A stretch of DNA of 64,000 bases from Cystobasidiopsis lactophilus. Its lineage: Eukaryota > Basidiomycota > Agaricostilbomycetes > Agaricostilbales > Chionosphaeraceae. Shown piece after piece: positions 13,002 through 26,080 of the stretch. The stretch lies in NCBI GenBank assembly GCA_001599975.1, contig BCIO01000004.1, positions 2,019,328 to 2,083,327 of the forward strand. Direction: 5' to 3'. Under the pieces are notes generated by a model. It did not search any database and was not told where the DNA came from. It worked only from the letters and a program-made list of their open reading frames with translations. A program made the position numbers and the translations under genes. Numbering within the stretch: the stretch's first letter is position 1; each line of letters begins with the position of its first letter.

Positions 13002-13522
13002 CGCTGACGCCGGGCTTCCGACGCGGAGAGAAGGAAAGAGGGGCTCTGAGCGCATGAAATCTCGAGCCCTGCGCGTCCTTCGCATGCCTGGCATGCCTGG
13101 GTTGTTTCTGAATTAGCTCCTGTGCCTTTTGCCTTGAGCCACAGCCAAAATCCGTTAGATAAACAACAAAGCCGAAGAAGGTTGACCGGCGATCGCAACC
13201 GCAGCGGCAGCGTCCATTCCCTCCTTGCTCCTCTTCCCTCAACGACCCTTTCCCTTGTTCGCCTTTGCCTGCGGTGTTTGTTTAGTTGTTCATGCCCAGC
13301 GGCGCGCTTTAACACGTCCCCCTTTGGCCTCTGCTTCTCTGGTGTTACTGGCGAGAATCGGCTGAGAGAGGTTCAACCTCGTCCATTCCTTTAATAGCGT
13401 CCCCTTTTCTTTCGTCGCAAGTCCCTTCCTCCACAGGGCTACTGTCGCTGTCTCTCACGCACAGCTGCGCTCTCCAGGTTCAGTGTCTTCAGTTGTCGCC
13501 TTTTTTTAAACTTCAACAAACA
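13002..13522. other. Promoter region of first glyoxal oxidase
   Basis: The interval holds no supported gene. Its right half is pyrimidine-rich (CCTTTCCCTT-like tracts), as is common before strongly transcribed basidiomycete genes. It contains the 3' end of the upstream transporter transcript and the promoter of the oxidase at 13523. Confidence 0.4.
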
Positions 13523-16351
13523 ATGCACCCACTCTCTTTTTCGTTCGTTCTGCTGGCCGTGACCGCCCCAGCCTTTGCTTCCCTGCAAGATGGCGGACAC
13601 AAGGGCTCCAAGGGCTCCATGCACAAGCGCGAATTCGGGCGCGACGGCAAGTCGGAGCAGCATCTCTGGAAGCGGTCCATGGGTCCCGCTTGGACTTCCG
13701 CGCCCACGCTCAAGCAGGCGTCCCTCAACTTCGGCATCGGCGCCATGCAGCTGTACGTTCACACTCCTTTACCTTTTGCCCAAATTGGAACCCGCGTTGA
13801 CAATGAGCCTACAGGACGGTGGTGGACGCCAACTCTGTGCTGTGAGCCGAGGGTTTGCTTGGCGAGATGGCGCCGAACTCTACTCACCCTTTTGGCTCCT
13901 TCAGCATCATCGACAAAGCAGAAAACAACCCGCTCCAGGTCAAGGGCACCAACCCAATCGACAAGGGGATCACCCATCCCGCTTGGATCCAGCACCTCAA
14001 CTTGGCCACCGGCAAGGCGACCGCTCTCGACCCCCAGTCCAACTCCTTCTGCGGTGAGCCACCTTACCTTTGAGATGGCCACATCAGCGATACTGAAGAG
14101 CGCGTCCACAGCCGGTGGCAGTTGGCTCGGCAACGGCACCATGGTTTCGGTCGGTGGGTGGCCCTGACCCGTCCGCTTCCAGCCACAACTTGCTGACATG
14201 TGTGCTTCTGCTGTCTAGGTGGCAACCCAAGAGTGAACGCAGCAAGCTACTAGTAAATCCCCCGCGAGTTTGATTGTCCGGTGGCCGGAGCTGACCCCTG
14301 ACGCTACAGCGACTCTGGAGGACTGGCTTCCGTGCGCATCTTCAACAAGTGCACTGACGCTGGCTGCACCTTGTTCGAGGACCCCAACACTGTCCACATG
14401 GCATCGTGCGTAGCGCCTACCTGGCATATAGGTGGAGGGGGTGCTGAGCCTTCGAGCCAGATCTCGCTGGTACCCTGGAACGACCCGGCTGCCGGACGGC
14501 TCCATCATGATCTTGGGTGGCATGACCGAAGGAGGTTTCAACAACGCTGAGGCCTGTGAGTCCCGAGCAAGGCGGCATTTTGTTGCGGCTCAAGCCTTGG
14601 AGCAGCCGACAACCCAACCATTGAGTACTACCCGCCCAAGTTCACCGGTCTGCCCGTCTACAGCCACTTTTTGCACAACACGCTCAACTCCAACCTGTTC
14701 CCCATCACTTACACTCTGCCCAGCGGCGCCATCTTCATCGCCTCCAACACCATGGCCATCCTCTACAACTGGCAGACCCAAAAGGAGACGCCCCTTCCCA
14801 ACATTCCCAATGGCGTGCGCGTGACCTACCCGTGGTCGGCTGCGTCCGCCTTGCTGCCCCTGACCGTGGCCAACAAGTGGAACCCTACCATCCTGCTCTG
14901 CGGTGGCTCGACCTTGAGCGACACCGCCAACGTGTACACCCTCAGCTCGCAAGACCCAGCTTCGGCTCAGGTGCGTGGTTTGGCCTCTGACGAAATCAGC
15001 AGCAGCCCCTGACGAGAAAGCGAACAGTGCGTCACGATGGCGTTGGACTCGGCCAGCATCAAGAAGGGCTGGGTCATCGAGCAAAGCATGCCCGAGGGAC
15101 ACACCATGTCCGAGACTGTCCTCACCCCGGACGGCAAGGTCTTGATCTTGAACGGCGCCAAGACTGGCATGGCGGGCTACGGTGCGTCTCCTCCGCTCGG
15201 GCCAATCTTTTCCCATCTCATTCGATTCTCAGGCAACGTCCACGACGTGTAAGTTGCGTTTTCAGCGCTGCGGAAGCGGGTGGCTGACGGCAACGCAGAA
15301 TCGGTTCATCCAACGCTGACAACCCCAACTACCGCGGTTTGATCTTCGACCCTCTCCTTGCCGCTGGTAGCCGCCTGTCCACCGCCATGCCTTCCTCGAA
15401 GATTCCCCGGATGTACCACTCTGTCGCCACGCTCTTGCGTAAGAGTCGCCCTCTCACCTCCTGCAGAGAGGCCAGAACTCAAAATTCCAAACAGCCTCGG
15501 GAGACATTCTGATCGGAGGCTCCAACCCCAACGCGTAAGCATATTACGAGCAAGGCTTCAGAAAGGGACTGACCGCCAGCTCCGTACAGCGACGTGTCGA
15601 CGAAGGCCTACAGCACAGAATATCGCGTCGAGTATCTCAGCCCTCCTTACATGACCAAGACGCGGCCTACGTTCAAGGGCATCCCCAAGAACATCCTGTT
15701 CGGCAAATCTTTCAGCTTGACCTTGGGCAAATTGGCCAAGGGCGTCACCGAAGCTCAGATCTCAATCGTGGTCATTGACCTAGGTTCGTTCGCATTGCTG
15801 TTCGCGTCACTTGCCTGGTACTTACACTCTCCGTAAAGGCTACAAGACGCACGGTGTCGCTGTCGACCAACGCTTGGTCGTGAGTGTCTGTTATTGACGC
15901 CGAGATCCCCCGAATCTAAACCCAAGAGCAGGAATTGAGCCACAGCGGCTGGAGCGCCTCCACTGGCAAGATCTCGGTCAAGGCCATGGCCAACGGCAAC
16001 TACTTCCCTCCTGTAAGTTTCGTGCTTGGCTTTTGGCTTTGCCCCACGTGATGCTGAAGGGAGCTGCGAAAAAGGGTTACGGCTGGCTCTACGTTGTTGT
16101 CAATGGCGTTCCCTCTGTTGGTCAACGTGTCATGGTCAGTGCTCTCTCCACAGGTGGTTAGACAAAGGCTTACGAGTTCGCGATGCAACAGGTTGGCCCC
16201 GGAAGCGTGAGTTGCTCTCTCCGTTCACCTGCCTACTTTGAACGAACGCTGACCTTCTTTCATGTGACAGAACCCACCTTACTCTGCGTCGGCGTACAAA
16301 AACCTGATGACCAAGACGGCCAAGACCCACGGCGCCGTCATCTACGCTTGA
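13523..16351 (+). CDS. Secreted glyoxal oxidase-like copper radical oxidase, copy 1
   Basis: A signal peptide (MHPLSFSFVLLAVTAPAFA) leads a secreted protein of the AA5_1 copper-radical oxidase family, enzymes that oxidise aldehydes such as glyoxal to acids and release hydrogen peroxide. Each expected copper-site element is present: a Cys in SFCAGGSWLGNGT (thioether partner), a Tyr in SRWYPGTTRLPDG (crosslinked radical Tyr), Tyr-His in RMYHSVATLL, and the distal His in YKTHGVAVDQRLVEL. A propeller region carries GVRVTYPWSAASALLPL and CGGSTLSDT, and the C-terminal domain ends KTHGAVIYA. More than ten short introns are inferred, several with unusual donors. The next gene is a tandem copy. Peroxide supply for lignin-type peroxidases is the usual role inferred for the family. 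Confidence 0.92.
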
Positions 16352-17031
16352 AGTCTTGTTCACCCCCTTTCCCGCATTGTTCGCCTCAGCACCACCTTCG
16401 ACCTTCATTGTTTGCATTCGCTTTCCTCCCACCCTCCTTTTCGCCAGCGCCCAGCCCGTCCCTTTATCAGTGCTTTGTTATACCTTTTGAAATCGGGAAC
16501 CTGGAGCGCGTCGGTTGGCTTTGCCGCCAACCACAAAACAGACACACACAGGAGCTGCTAGCCCAAGAGAGAATAATTCCTATAACAAAAACAATGAGCT
16601 CCTCTTCCGCTGCCATTTCACGCGAACGCCACGCGGCAGCGCAAGGTCCCCCATTTTGCTGCCGAAGCGTGCTGCGAGTCGCCAACGTCTATTGTTCTGT
16701 TTGGGCTTAGCCTTGCAGTTTGTGCGCTTCAACGACCTTGAGGAGTGCGCGCTGCTGCAGCCTCTGAACGACAAACTAGAGCCAAAGCCGGGCGGGGACT
16801 TCGACGAGCACGAAGATTCTCAAGTTTCATCGGCTCTCCGTGGAACGCTCCTTTTCTTTTGCTGCTGCGACCACCAGCTTTGCTCGTTCGTGTTAATCGA
16901 GGCTACCTGGGTGACAGCGCCAGCTTGCTAAGAAGGACGACAGGCAAACCTTGAAGGTAGCGACGCGACCTTGTGCGAAGCACCGGCTGGCTCTTCCTTC
17001 CACCTAATTCGACACCACACAAAGCAATACA
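16352..17031. other. Spacer between the two glyoxal oxidase genes
   Basis: These 680 bp hold the 3' leader of copy 1 and the promoter of copy 2. Small open frames show no family motif. I see no repeat or element that would explain the tandem duplication. Confidence 0.4.
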
Positions 17032-19846
17032 ATGCATCTCCACTCTTTTGGTCTATCAATCCTCTCTGCCGGTGCCCTCCTGGCCCCGGTTTCGGCTACG
17101 TTCGATGGGAGCTTCCACAAAGTCGGGCGGAGCCCGCTGCACAGACGCTCCTCAGTGAGCGTCCCCGAGGACTCGGAGCACCATCTCTGGAAGAGGGCTA
17201 TGGGACCAGCATGGACAACGACGCCTAAGCTAGCCACGCTGAGCCTGAAAGCGAGTGTCGGCGCAATGCAACTGTGCGTTTTCTTTGGTCTCGGGCACCT
17301 TCCTTCCCATTGGACTTGAGCTGATCTATGGGCCTGCCTTTGTAAAAACAGCACTGTCGTGGACGAGAACAGCGTGCTGTACGTTGGCCAGAGGTCCGAT
17401 CGGGATTTGAGCTGACCGGCAGCAATGGCACATAGAATCATCGACAAAGCCGAAAATAACCCGCTCAAGGTCAAGGGCACCAACAGCATCGACAAGGGCA
17501 CGACTCACCCAGCATGGATGCAATGGCTGAACCTCAAGACGGGCAAAACGGTGGCTCTTGATGCGAGTGAGTTTCAGGTGATCTCATGCTGCGCCAGTGT
17601 CGCCCCCCTGAGCCCTAGCTCCTTCCAGTGACGAACTCGTTCTGTGCTGGCGGATCATATCTTTCCAACGGAACCATGATTTCCGTTGGCGGCAATCCTC
17701 GCATCAACGCCGCCAGCTATTACGATTCGAGCGGCTTGACCGGCATCCGCATGTTTCCCAAATGCGACGACTCTGGCTGCAAGATCTACGAGAACCCTGA
17801 CCGGATCCATCTGGCTTCAGCACGCTGGTATCCCGGAACATGCCGTTTGCAGGATGGCAGCGTAATGATCGTGGGCGGTATGGTGAGCATTTCGCGACTT
17901 TGCTTGTGAAGGACGCGTCTTGAGCGACTACAAAGACCGAGGGCGGCTTCAACAATGCTGCAGCGAGTGCGTTTTCTCCGTTGCTCTCTGTCTGGGATTT
18001 ATACTGAGGTGTGACTTGCAGGCGACAATCCCACCTTCGAGTCAGTTTCCCCTTTAGCGAAAGTCCTTTACTTGGCTGATCTCCATCAAGATTCTGGCCA
18101 CCCAAGTTCAAGGGCTTGCCGCTCTACAGCAAATTTTTGCACGCATCTCTTAACTCCAACCTGTTCGCCATCACCTACTTGATGCCCAACGGCCTCGTCT
18201 TCATGGCCGCCAACGAGCGGGCGATGCTCTACAATTGGCAGACCAACAAAGAGACCGAGCTCAAGAACTTCCCCAACGGCGTTCGCGTCACGTACCCTTG
18301 GTCGGCCGCGTCGGCTCTGCTCCCGCTCACCGAGGCCAACAACTGGACCCCTACCATGCTCTTCTGCGGTGGCTCCACGCTGAGCGACACCAAGAACGTT
18401 TACGACTTGTCGTCTCAGGATGCTTCATCAAGGCAATGCGTGACCATGGAGATTTCCACTGCTGGCATGAAGAAAGGCTGGGTCATCAACCAAAGCCTAC
18501 CAGAGGGGCACACTATGTCCGAGACCGTCATCACTCCAGATGGCAAAGTCTTGATTCTAAACGGCGCGAAGACTGGCATGGCTGGCTACGCGAATGTGCA
18601 CAACCCGTGCGTCGGCTCTTTTGCCTCCTTTTTCTTCTTTCTGACTAGCCCCCCTCCAGGATCGGCCAATCAAACGCCGACAACCCTAACTACCGCGGCC
18701 TGATCTACAACCCTCTGCTGGCTGTCAACAAGCGCCTGTCCACCGCTATGCCGACCTCCAAGATTCCACGAATGTATCATTCTGTGGCCACCCTGATGCG
18801 TGAGTGTGATCCGCTCCAGTGTTCCGGCCGCTCTGTGCTGACGCTCAAATTCATGATAGCCTCGGGTCAAGTCTTGATCGCCGGGTCGAACCCCAACCAG
18901 TAAGGCTTGTGTCTTCTTTCCCTGACACTGGCTCATGTGCTGCTCTAGGGATGTGACGACGAAGACCTACGCTACCGAGTATCGCATGGAGTATCTTAGC
19001 CCTCCCTACATGTCCAAGTCGCGACCAACATATACCTGGAAACCCGACAATATTCTCTACGGGAAAAGCTTCAAGTTGATCCTCAAGAACATCGCTTCGA
19101 GTGTCAAGGAGACCCAGATCTCGATCGTGCTGATGGATCTCGGTTCGTTTCTGTCGCTGAAGAAGCCGGGACGGGTTCCCGCGGCTGAAGACGTCGGAAC
19201 GGGCGCTCAATTTCTTTTGTTCCCAACAGGATACAAGACGCATGGTGTCGCGGTTGACCAGCGCTTGGTCGAATTGATCCACCGTGACTGGAGCAAGACC
19301 ACTGGCCAGATCCTGGTCAAGGTACGCTTCTCTCCATCGGAATATGGAATCCATCAAACCCACTTTCTGACACGCTCGTTGGCTTCTTCCGCAGAGCCCC
19401 AAGAACGGCAACTACTTTCCTCCAGGTTTGTTCCGCAAGTGCTCCACATCGCGATCAGTCGTTGACGGCTCGAACAGGCTATGGCTACCTCTTTGTTGTC
19501 GTGAATGGCGTGCCTTCCGTGGGCCAAAAAGTCATGGTGCGCTTCAATTCCCTCCGGGCGCCCTCGTACATGTCTTACAAGCGGTTCACAGGTCGGCAGT
19601 GGTGCCGTACGTTCATAGGTGCCTTCCGTTCAGGGAAGCAAAAGCTGACGAGTCACACAGAACCCGCCCTTCTCCAAGTCTGCATACAACAACATGCTCA
19701 CCAAGACGGCCAAGGTGGGTTGCATTGTTAGGAACGGTCTAGCGCCCCAAGCTAATCAATTTTGTGCAGACTCATGGCGCGGTGTAAGCTCTGTCGCTGT
19801 TTCTGCCCTTGTCATGGTCTAATTTGCTGTCTACAGCATCTACTGA
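17032..19846 (+). CDS. Secreted glyoxal oxidase-like copper radical oxidase, copy 2
   Basis: The start MHLHSFGLSILSAGALLAP is a signal peptide. The mature part parallels copy 1 almost exon for exon, with SFCAGGSYLSNGT, SARWYPGTCRLQDG, RMYHSVATLM and YKTHGVAVDQRLVEL carrying the copper ligands and the radical Tyr. Differences cluster in the N-terminal propeptide, in loops and in intron sequences, so the duplication is not recent. The last codons are split by an intron, giving THGAVIY and a stop at 19844-19846. Both copies keep all catalytic positions, so both are probably active, perhaps with different substrates or expression. Confidence 0.92.
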
Positions 19847-20187
19847 TCGACCTCTTTTGTGCTCTACGTTACCCTCCGCATTTCTTTCGTCGCACACCTT
19901 CGCATTTCAGCACCCGGCATCCACTTAGACTACGATGAACATTCTTTCTTTTAGCCACCAACTTCGTAGCTGCCTTCCTTTTCCATACGAGAGACCAATT
20001 GAAACCTGTCCTTTACTTCTACCGATTTGCGTTGACCTCTCAGCTCTCGCGCCACAACTCGAGACTCGGCCCTTCAAGTTCGAGCGCGGACTCGCGCTGA
20101 GAGACTTGGCCTGCTTCCTCCAACTCTCGCGCGTCCTTGCCACCTTGCCCAACCCTCCGCAAGCTGCGAAGGAAGCAGACAGCCAAG
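19847..20187. other. Interval between glyoxal oxidase copy 2 and TRS23
   Basis: These 341 bp hold the oxidase 3' leader and the TRS23 promoter. I see nothing else in them. Confidence 0.4.
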
Positions 20188-20765
20188 ATGTCCAGCTCCA
20201 GTCAAGTTTTCAGCCTTTGGATCATGTTCGCCATTCCTTTCCCCTTTTCCCCCTGTGTCTTCAAATTAATTATTCTGCTCCAGCAACAAGGCCGGTGGCT
20301 TGATCTACAACAAGAATTATGCGGGTGAGTGTCCACGAGCCTTCAAAGCGCGCCCGTAGGCTAAGAAGACCGGCGACGCAGACGGCTTGCCTACCCTTAC
20401 CGCCAACGAATACCTGGTTCTGGCAGGCACCTTTCACGGTATCCATGCCATCACGACCCGCCTGGGGCCGAATGGACCAAGTGCTGGGGTGGAGGTCATC
20501 GAGGCGGACACGTTCAAAATGACTTGCTTCCAGACCCCGACCGGTGAGTGCCCAAAAAGTGCCCATCGAACCGCTCTCAGCGCAGTCTCTCAAAGGCACA
20601 AAACTGGTGATCACCACTTCTGTCTCTCACCCCACGACGGACGCCGTCCTCCGGCGCCTCTACGAAGCCTACGCCGACTACCTTAAGGACCCTTTCTATA
20701 CCGCAGAAATGCCGATCAGAAGCCCCGAGTTCGACGCCAAGATTTCGCTGCTCGTCAAGTCGTAG
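20188..20765 (+). CDS. TRS23: TRAPP complex subunit Trs23/TRAPPC4
   Basis: Joining four exons gives a protein of about 141 residues. It begins VFSLWIINKAGGLIYNKNY, the longin-fold opening of Trs23, and continues with TANEYLVLAGTFHGIHAI, VEVIEADTFKMTCFQT and the family ending LYEAYADYLKDPFY then EMPIRSPEFD. Trs23 is a core subunit of the TRAPP complexes that activate Ypt1/Rab1 in ER-Golgi traffic. The length is like the short fungal form without the PDZ-like insert of animal TRAPPC4. The first intron splits an Ile codon (AT/C) and the third uses the acceptor CTCTCAG, chosen because it keeps the frame. Confidence 0.88.
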
Positions 20766-20982
20766 CGAAGTGCCCGTTGGCCTGATCAGTTCGCAGCGAA
20801 ACTCCCACGGCTCGCCCATCACTTCACGTCCAGTCCACCGCCCTTTGTCCTGCTCGCTCTGTGGCCGAAGGCTCCCGAACCCCTTCTCCTGCCTCCATTC
20901 AAGCCCTTTCGCCCTAGCTCCCTCTCCTTTGCGTCTGATCCTCTTCAAACGAGCTTCTTTCGATCTCGAACGTCTCGCACCA

Positions 20983-22080
20983 ATGAAATCCCAGGTGGCA
21001 CCAGCCCGTAACCCCGGCGAGCGCTTGCCTCGATGGGCTACTCTTCGTCTGGTCCAGCTAGTCCTGCTGGCTGCCTCTTTCTACATGCTAATCGCTGTTT
21101 CGGCTTGTCCGACGTCCCGGCTGGCCGCGGTCATCGTCAAATCGCAGCCCGCCCTCGGAATGGCGAACACGGCCAGCGGTGGCGTTGCCATTCTTGCGTC
21201 CTCCCCGGCCACAGTCCGCATTGGACTCTGGTCTATTTGCGTCAGCGAAGATGATGAGTTTGGCGCCGCAAGCGTCGTTTGCTCGGGCTCAAACTACAAC
21301 GGAACGGAGGCGGCGGAGCAAAATGTCGAGTCCTACAGCCGTATGTCCCCTCTGTTGTCCCACAAGCCCTGTTTCTGAGCAGTGCTCTGTCTCCAGAGTT
21401 CATGAGCTACCGCATTCTCAACTCGGCCGAGGAGGCGTTGGAAGGCCTCAGGACTTTCTTCATCGTCACGCTGGTCGCCACCGCGCTCTCCGGTTCGATG
21501 CTTAACTACATGACGCTCTCTTTCTTCTCCTACTGGAGGCCGGCTTGCTGGAGACCTTTCGAGATCCGCGATGCTCTGCTTACCAACCGCATCGTCGGCA
21601 TGGTCTGCATGACAGTTTGCTTCACCGTGACTGCAGTGGCGTGGCTACTGTGTGGTACCATCATGATGGCAAGGTCTTATGCTAAAAATCGTGTGACAAC
21701 GCTGATCATGGGAAGAGCAGGCATCATGGGACGTGTTCGACAAACTTTTGAGCATCGACGTTTCCTGGGTCCAAGCCGGTGGCGCCACCATCCTTTTGAG
21801 CCTCGCAGCAATGGCCCAGCTTATCTGTCTTTGCCTGCAATGGTACCTCTACCGGCCCAGCAAACCTGGAACGTCTTTGGTGCTTGTTCAAGTGGAAGCG
21901 CCCATCACGACTCCCAAACTCGAAGAACAACCCTCGCCCAAAACGCGGCCCGACTCGATGCTCAAAGCGCCAGCGGAAGCTTCATCGAACCGCCCTCCCA
22001 GCTATGCTCCGCCGCCCGCTTATGCTTCCAAGGACGACAAGACGTTCACTGACGACAAAAAGGATCCTGCGCTTGCCTGA
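20983..22080 (+). CDS. SUR7/PalI-like four-span membrane protein
   Basis: The protein has an N-terminal helix (LVQLVLLAASFYMLIAVSA), an extracellular loop with GLWSICVSEDDE and a following Cys, which is the W..C loop signature of Sur7/PalI/claudin-like proteins, then three further helices (RTFFIVTLVATALSGSM, VGMVCMTVCFTVTAVAWLL, TILLSLAAMAQLICLCLQW). The C-terminal tail is cytosolic, rich in Pro, Lys and Asp, and includes RPPSYAPPPAY, a PPxY-type motif that could recruit a WW-domain ubiquitin ligase adaptor. Two introns are inferred. Relatives sit in eisosomes or sense ambient pH (Rim9/PalI). Which of these fits here cannot be told. Confidence 0.7.
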
Positions 22081-22340
22081 ACGGGAGGACCCTCGGCAGC
22101 TCACTGGACATTGTACGCGAGAGCCTCTGGCAGGCGATCGTCAACTCTATTGCAATAAAAGACCAAGACAGGTCGTTGAACGACAACAACAGAAAGAGAG
22201 GAAAGGCAAAAGAACAGACGCTTGATGAGAGAGAAATACGGCTAACAAGGAGAGAAAGCAACAAGAGTCCTGTTTTTGGGTGTTGGTGTCAACTAAAAGT
22301 AAAAGTACTTGAGATGAACGAGAATTATCCAGAACAATAT

Positions 22341-23510
22341 TTATTGGCCTCCTTCCTGCCTCGCCTTGCTCTTCAAGCGCGCCTGGAGCTCTTTAATAAG
22401 GTGCAGGTGTGCAGTCGTGACGAGGGAGAGGTCTTGTTGGTCGCCTGTCGCCATCAAGAGCTGATGCAGGTAGTTCTCGACGGTGCAAAGGGATTCGAGG
22501 GCTTGGCTGAGGCTGACGGCAGGGGTTGGGGCGGTGACGACGGGCTGGGCAACGGGGGTGGTGGAGGGAAGCCGAGCGTCCGCGATAACGCTCTGCATGG
22601 TGGCTCGACGGCGACCGGTGGCGCTGGCTTTTCGCTTTTCGGGAGGAGAGAGCGGAGACTGGCCGCGAGGCCAGCTAGTTTGGTGAGGTGGCGAAGATTC
22701 GACAGCAGGAGGCTGGCTGAGTTGACGGAGCGCGGCTTGGCGGCTGAGAAGTTCCATGGGGTCGCCGGAAAGGGAAATGGATCGCTTTCGAGTGAAGAAC
22801 TGCTGCGGGGGATGGGGTGAAAGGTGAGCGCCGAACGATTCGGGCTGGGGGTAGGCCATTGCGCCAGCCATCGCGCCAGGGTGCGACATCTGGCGGGGAG
22901 GGGTGTAAGGATAGGCCCGGTTGAACATCACCCTGTTGCGCGCCACCGGCCCGTACTGCGACTCTTCCACGGGGTATTCGATGTTGGAAAAGGAGAAGCT
23001 GCTCGCTGGAGCCGACGAGGGTGACTCGTTGAAAGCGACGTCGAGGTGCATGGGCACCAAAGGGACCTCCAGCAGGCCGTCGTGGGAAGGCAGGTCCAGG
23101 GCAGCCGGGTCGGCCGAAGCAGTCATTTGAGGCGTCTTTGGGAGGGACTGTGGTGAATGGCCAGAAGACGTCTGGGACTCGGCGGAAGACAGGCTGGGGG
23201 TCGGCTCCAGGAAAGAGCCTGTGTTGACCTGAATCGTAGAAGCGCGACGAGGGAGGGACCAAGCAGGGTTCAGCGTGATGGGTGCCTGCGGCTCGGAGAA
23301 GGTGGCGTAGGAAGGGGCAAAGTCGGTGTAGGCAGCCGAAACATCAGCCGGACCACGTTCGAGGACGTTGCGGGGATCAAGGCTGTCGAGCAGGTCGGTG
23401 ATGTGGTTGGAGTCGAAGATGCTGGCTGCATTTGGAAAGGGGAAGCTAGGGCTCGTCGCAAAGTACGACTCCGCCGGCGGTGCCGGCTGGGACAAGGTTG
23501 CTGCTGCCAT
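22341..23510 (-). CDS. Uncharacterised Pro/Ser-rich protein with C-terminal helix
   Basis: A single uninterrupted frame of 389 residues, starting MAAATLSQPAPP. Most of it is low-complexity Ser, Pro and Ala. Two more ordered blocks stand out: RKRSISLSGDPMELLSRQAALRQL near residue 240 (a longer basic plus helical segment), and the last 60 residues, which form a likely amphipathic or coiled-coil helix (LESLCTVENYLHQLL, LIKELQARLKSKAR). The overall look is that of a transcriptional regulator or scaffold, but no DNA-binding domain is visible. RKRS and RRRAT are possible basophilic kinase sites. No family was recognised. Confidence 0.6.
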   Translation of the reverse strand: MAAATLSQPAPPAESYFATSPSFPFPNAASIFDSNHITDLLDSLDPRNVLERGPADVSAAYTDFAPSYATFSEPQAPITLNPAWSLPRRASTIQVNTGSFLEPTPSLSSAESQTSSGHSPQSLPKTPQMTASADPAALDLPSHDGLLEVPLVPMHLDVAFNESPSSAPASSFSFSNIEYPVEESQYGPVARNRVMFNRAYPYTPPRQMSHPGAMAGAMAYPQPESFGAHLSPHPPQQFFTRKRSISLSGDPMELLSRQAALRQLSQPPAVESSPPHQTSWPRGQSPLSPPEKRKASATGRRRATMQSVIADARLPSTTPVAQPVVTAPTPAVSLSQALESLCTVENYLHQLLMATGDQQDLSLVTTAHLHLIKELQARLKSKARQEGGQ

Positions 23511-24421
23511 TGCGGTTTGGGCGGTGCCTGCGGAAGTGATAACCCAGTGTTAGCACCGAGCGGGCGGGGTGGCGGCGCTATGCCAATAGAATCATTTTGG
23601 TCTATTACCTTTATCTCGAAGCGGATTGAATGGGCCTTCGAAGGCAGGGCAAGGACGTGGTGGGACTGAACAAGAAGTGTCGAGCGGACGAACGTCCTCC
23701 TGCCTTTATCGCTAGACGACCCCCCTTCGGTAGATTACTAAGACCGTTTTGCGCGTTCCCAGGCTGGCGTGAAACTGCCGAGAAAGGCCGTTCGAAAGGG
23801 AAGCCTCTGCCAGAAAGAGAGGGAAACGGTGTCGGTATGCAAGGTCAGAATACACTTGCCCGTTTTGGCTTGCAAGCCACCTGGCCAGCGATTTCGGTGG
23901 CCTTCCTCACCACGCGAAGGGACGCTCGGACGTCCTTCCTCGCCCGGCGGGCTCTATTAAACTTGAGCCTGTGCGCCAGCCGAAGCGGGCATTGAGAGCT
24001 AAAAAGAAGGCAGGCCGTGGGTGGCGACATAGGGGGACACCAGGCACACCTTTGTGGCAGGACTCGGTGCCAGCGAAGGGATGCGAAAGCGCAAAGAGGG
24101 GTCATTTATGGCGTCGAGGAGCCCCATCAGCATGAGCCAGCTGGCTTGGAGCACAGCTTCAGAGGTCAGGCAGGACACTTCGGTGTGATTTCGTCCGGCG
24201 TGCTGACGAGGAGGTCGCCACCCCTCATCGCCACGCTAGAGAAGCCTGTCCTCAAGACACCCACGCCTTCCATAGCTAGATCCGCGGTGGTCGTCTGGGG
24301 AATCACAGAGCAGAATCAGCAGCAATAATAGAGCATACATAGTGAGAGATTCGAGGCGAGCTGGCAGGGTTGGCTACGTCGGACCAAGAAGCGTCTGAGG
24401 CGACCCAGGAGTTCTTGACCA
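23511..24421. promoter_or_regulatory. Long divergent intergenic region
   Basis: The 911 bp between the Pro/Ser-rich gene and the sirtuin are longer than most spacers here. Short open frames have no recognisable content. The length before a possible regulator could reflect a complex promoter or a long 5' leader. Confidence 0.35.
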
Positions 24422-25947
<1,526 letters not shown>

Positions 25948-26080
25948 CAGTCTTGATGCCTTGTAGATCCGCCCTCGCTTTCAAGGCCCCTTTGCTCATC
26001 TAGGCAGGGGCGGACGGAGCCGAGGGCTGTAAGCGCCAGAAGAGTTGTCGAACGTCGTGTTGCGACCTTGTATTGAAAAG

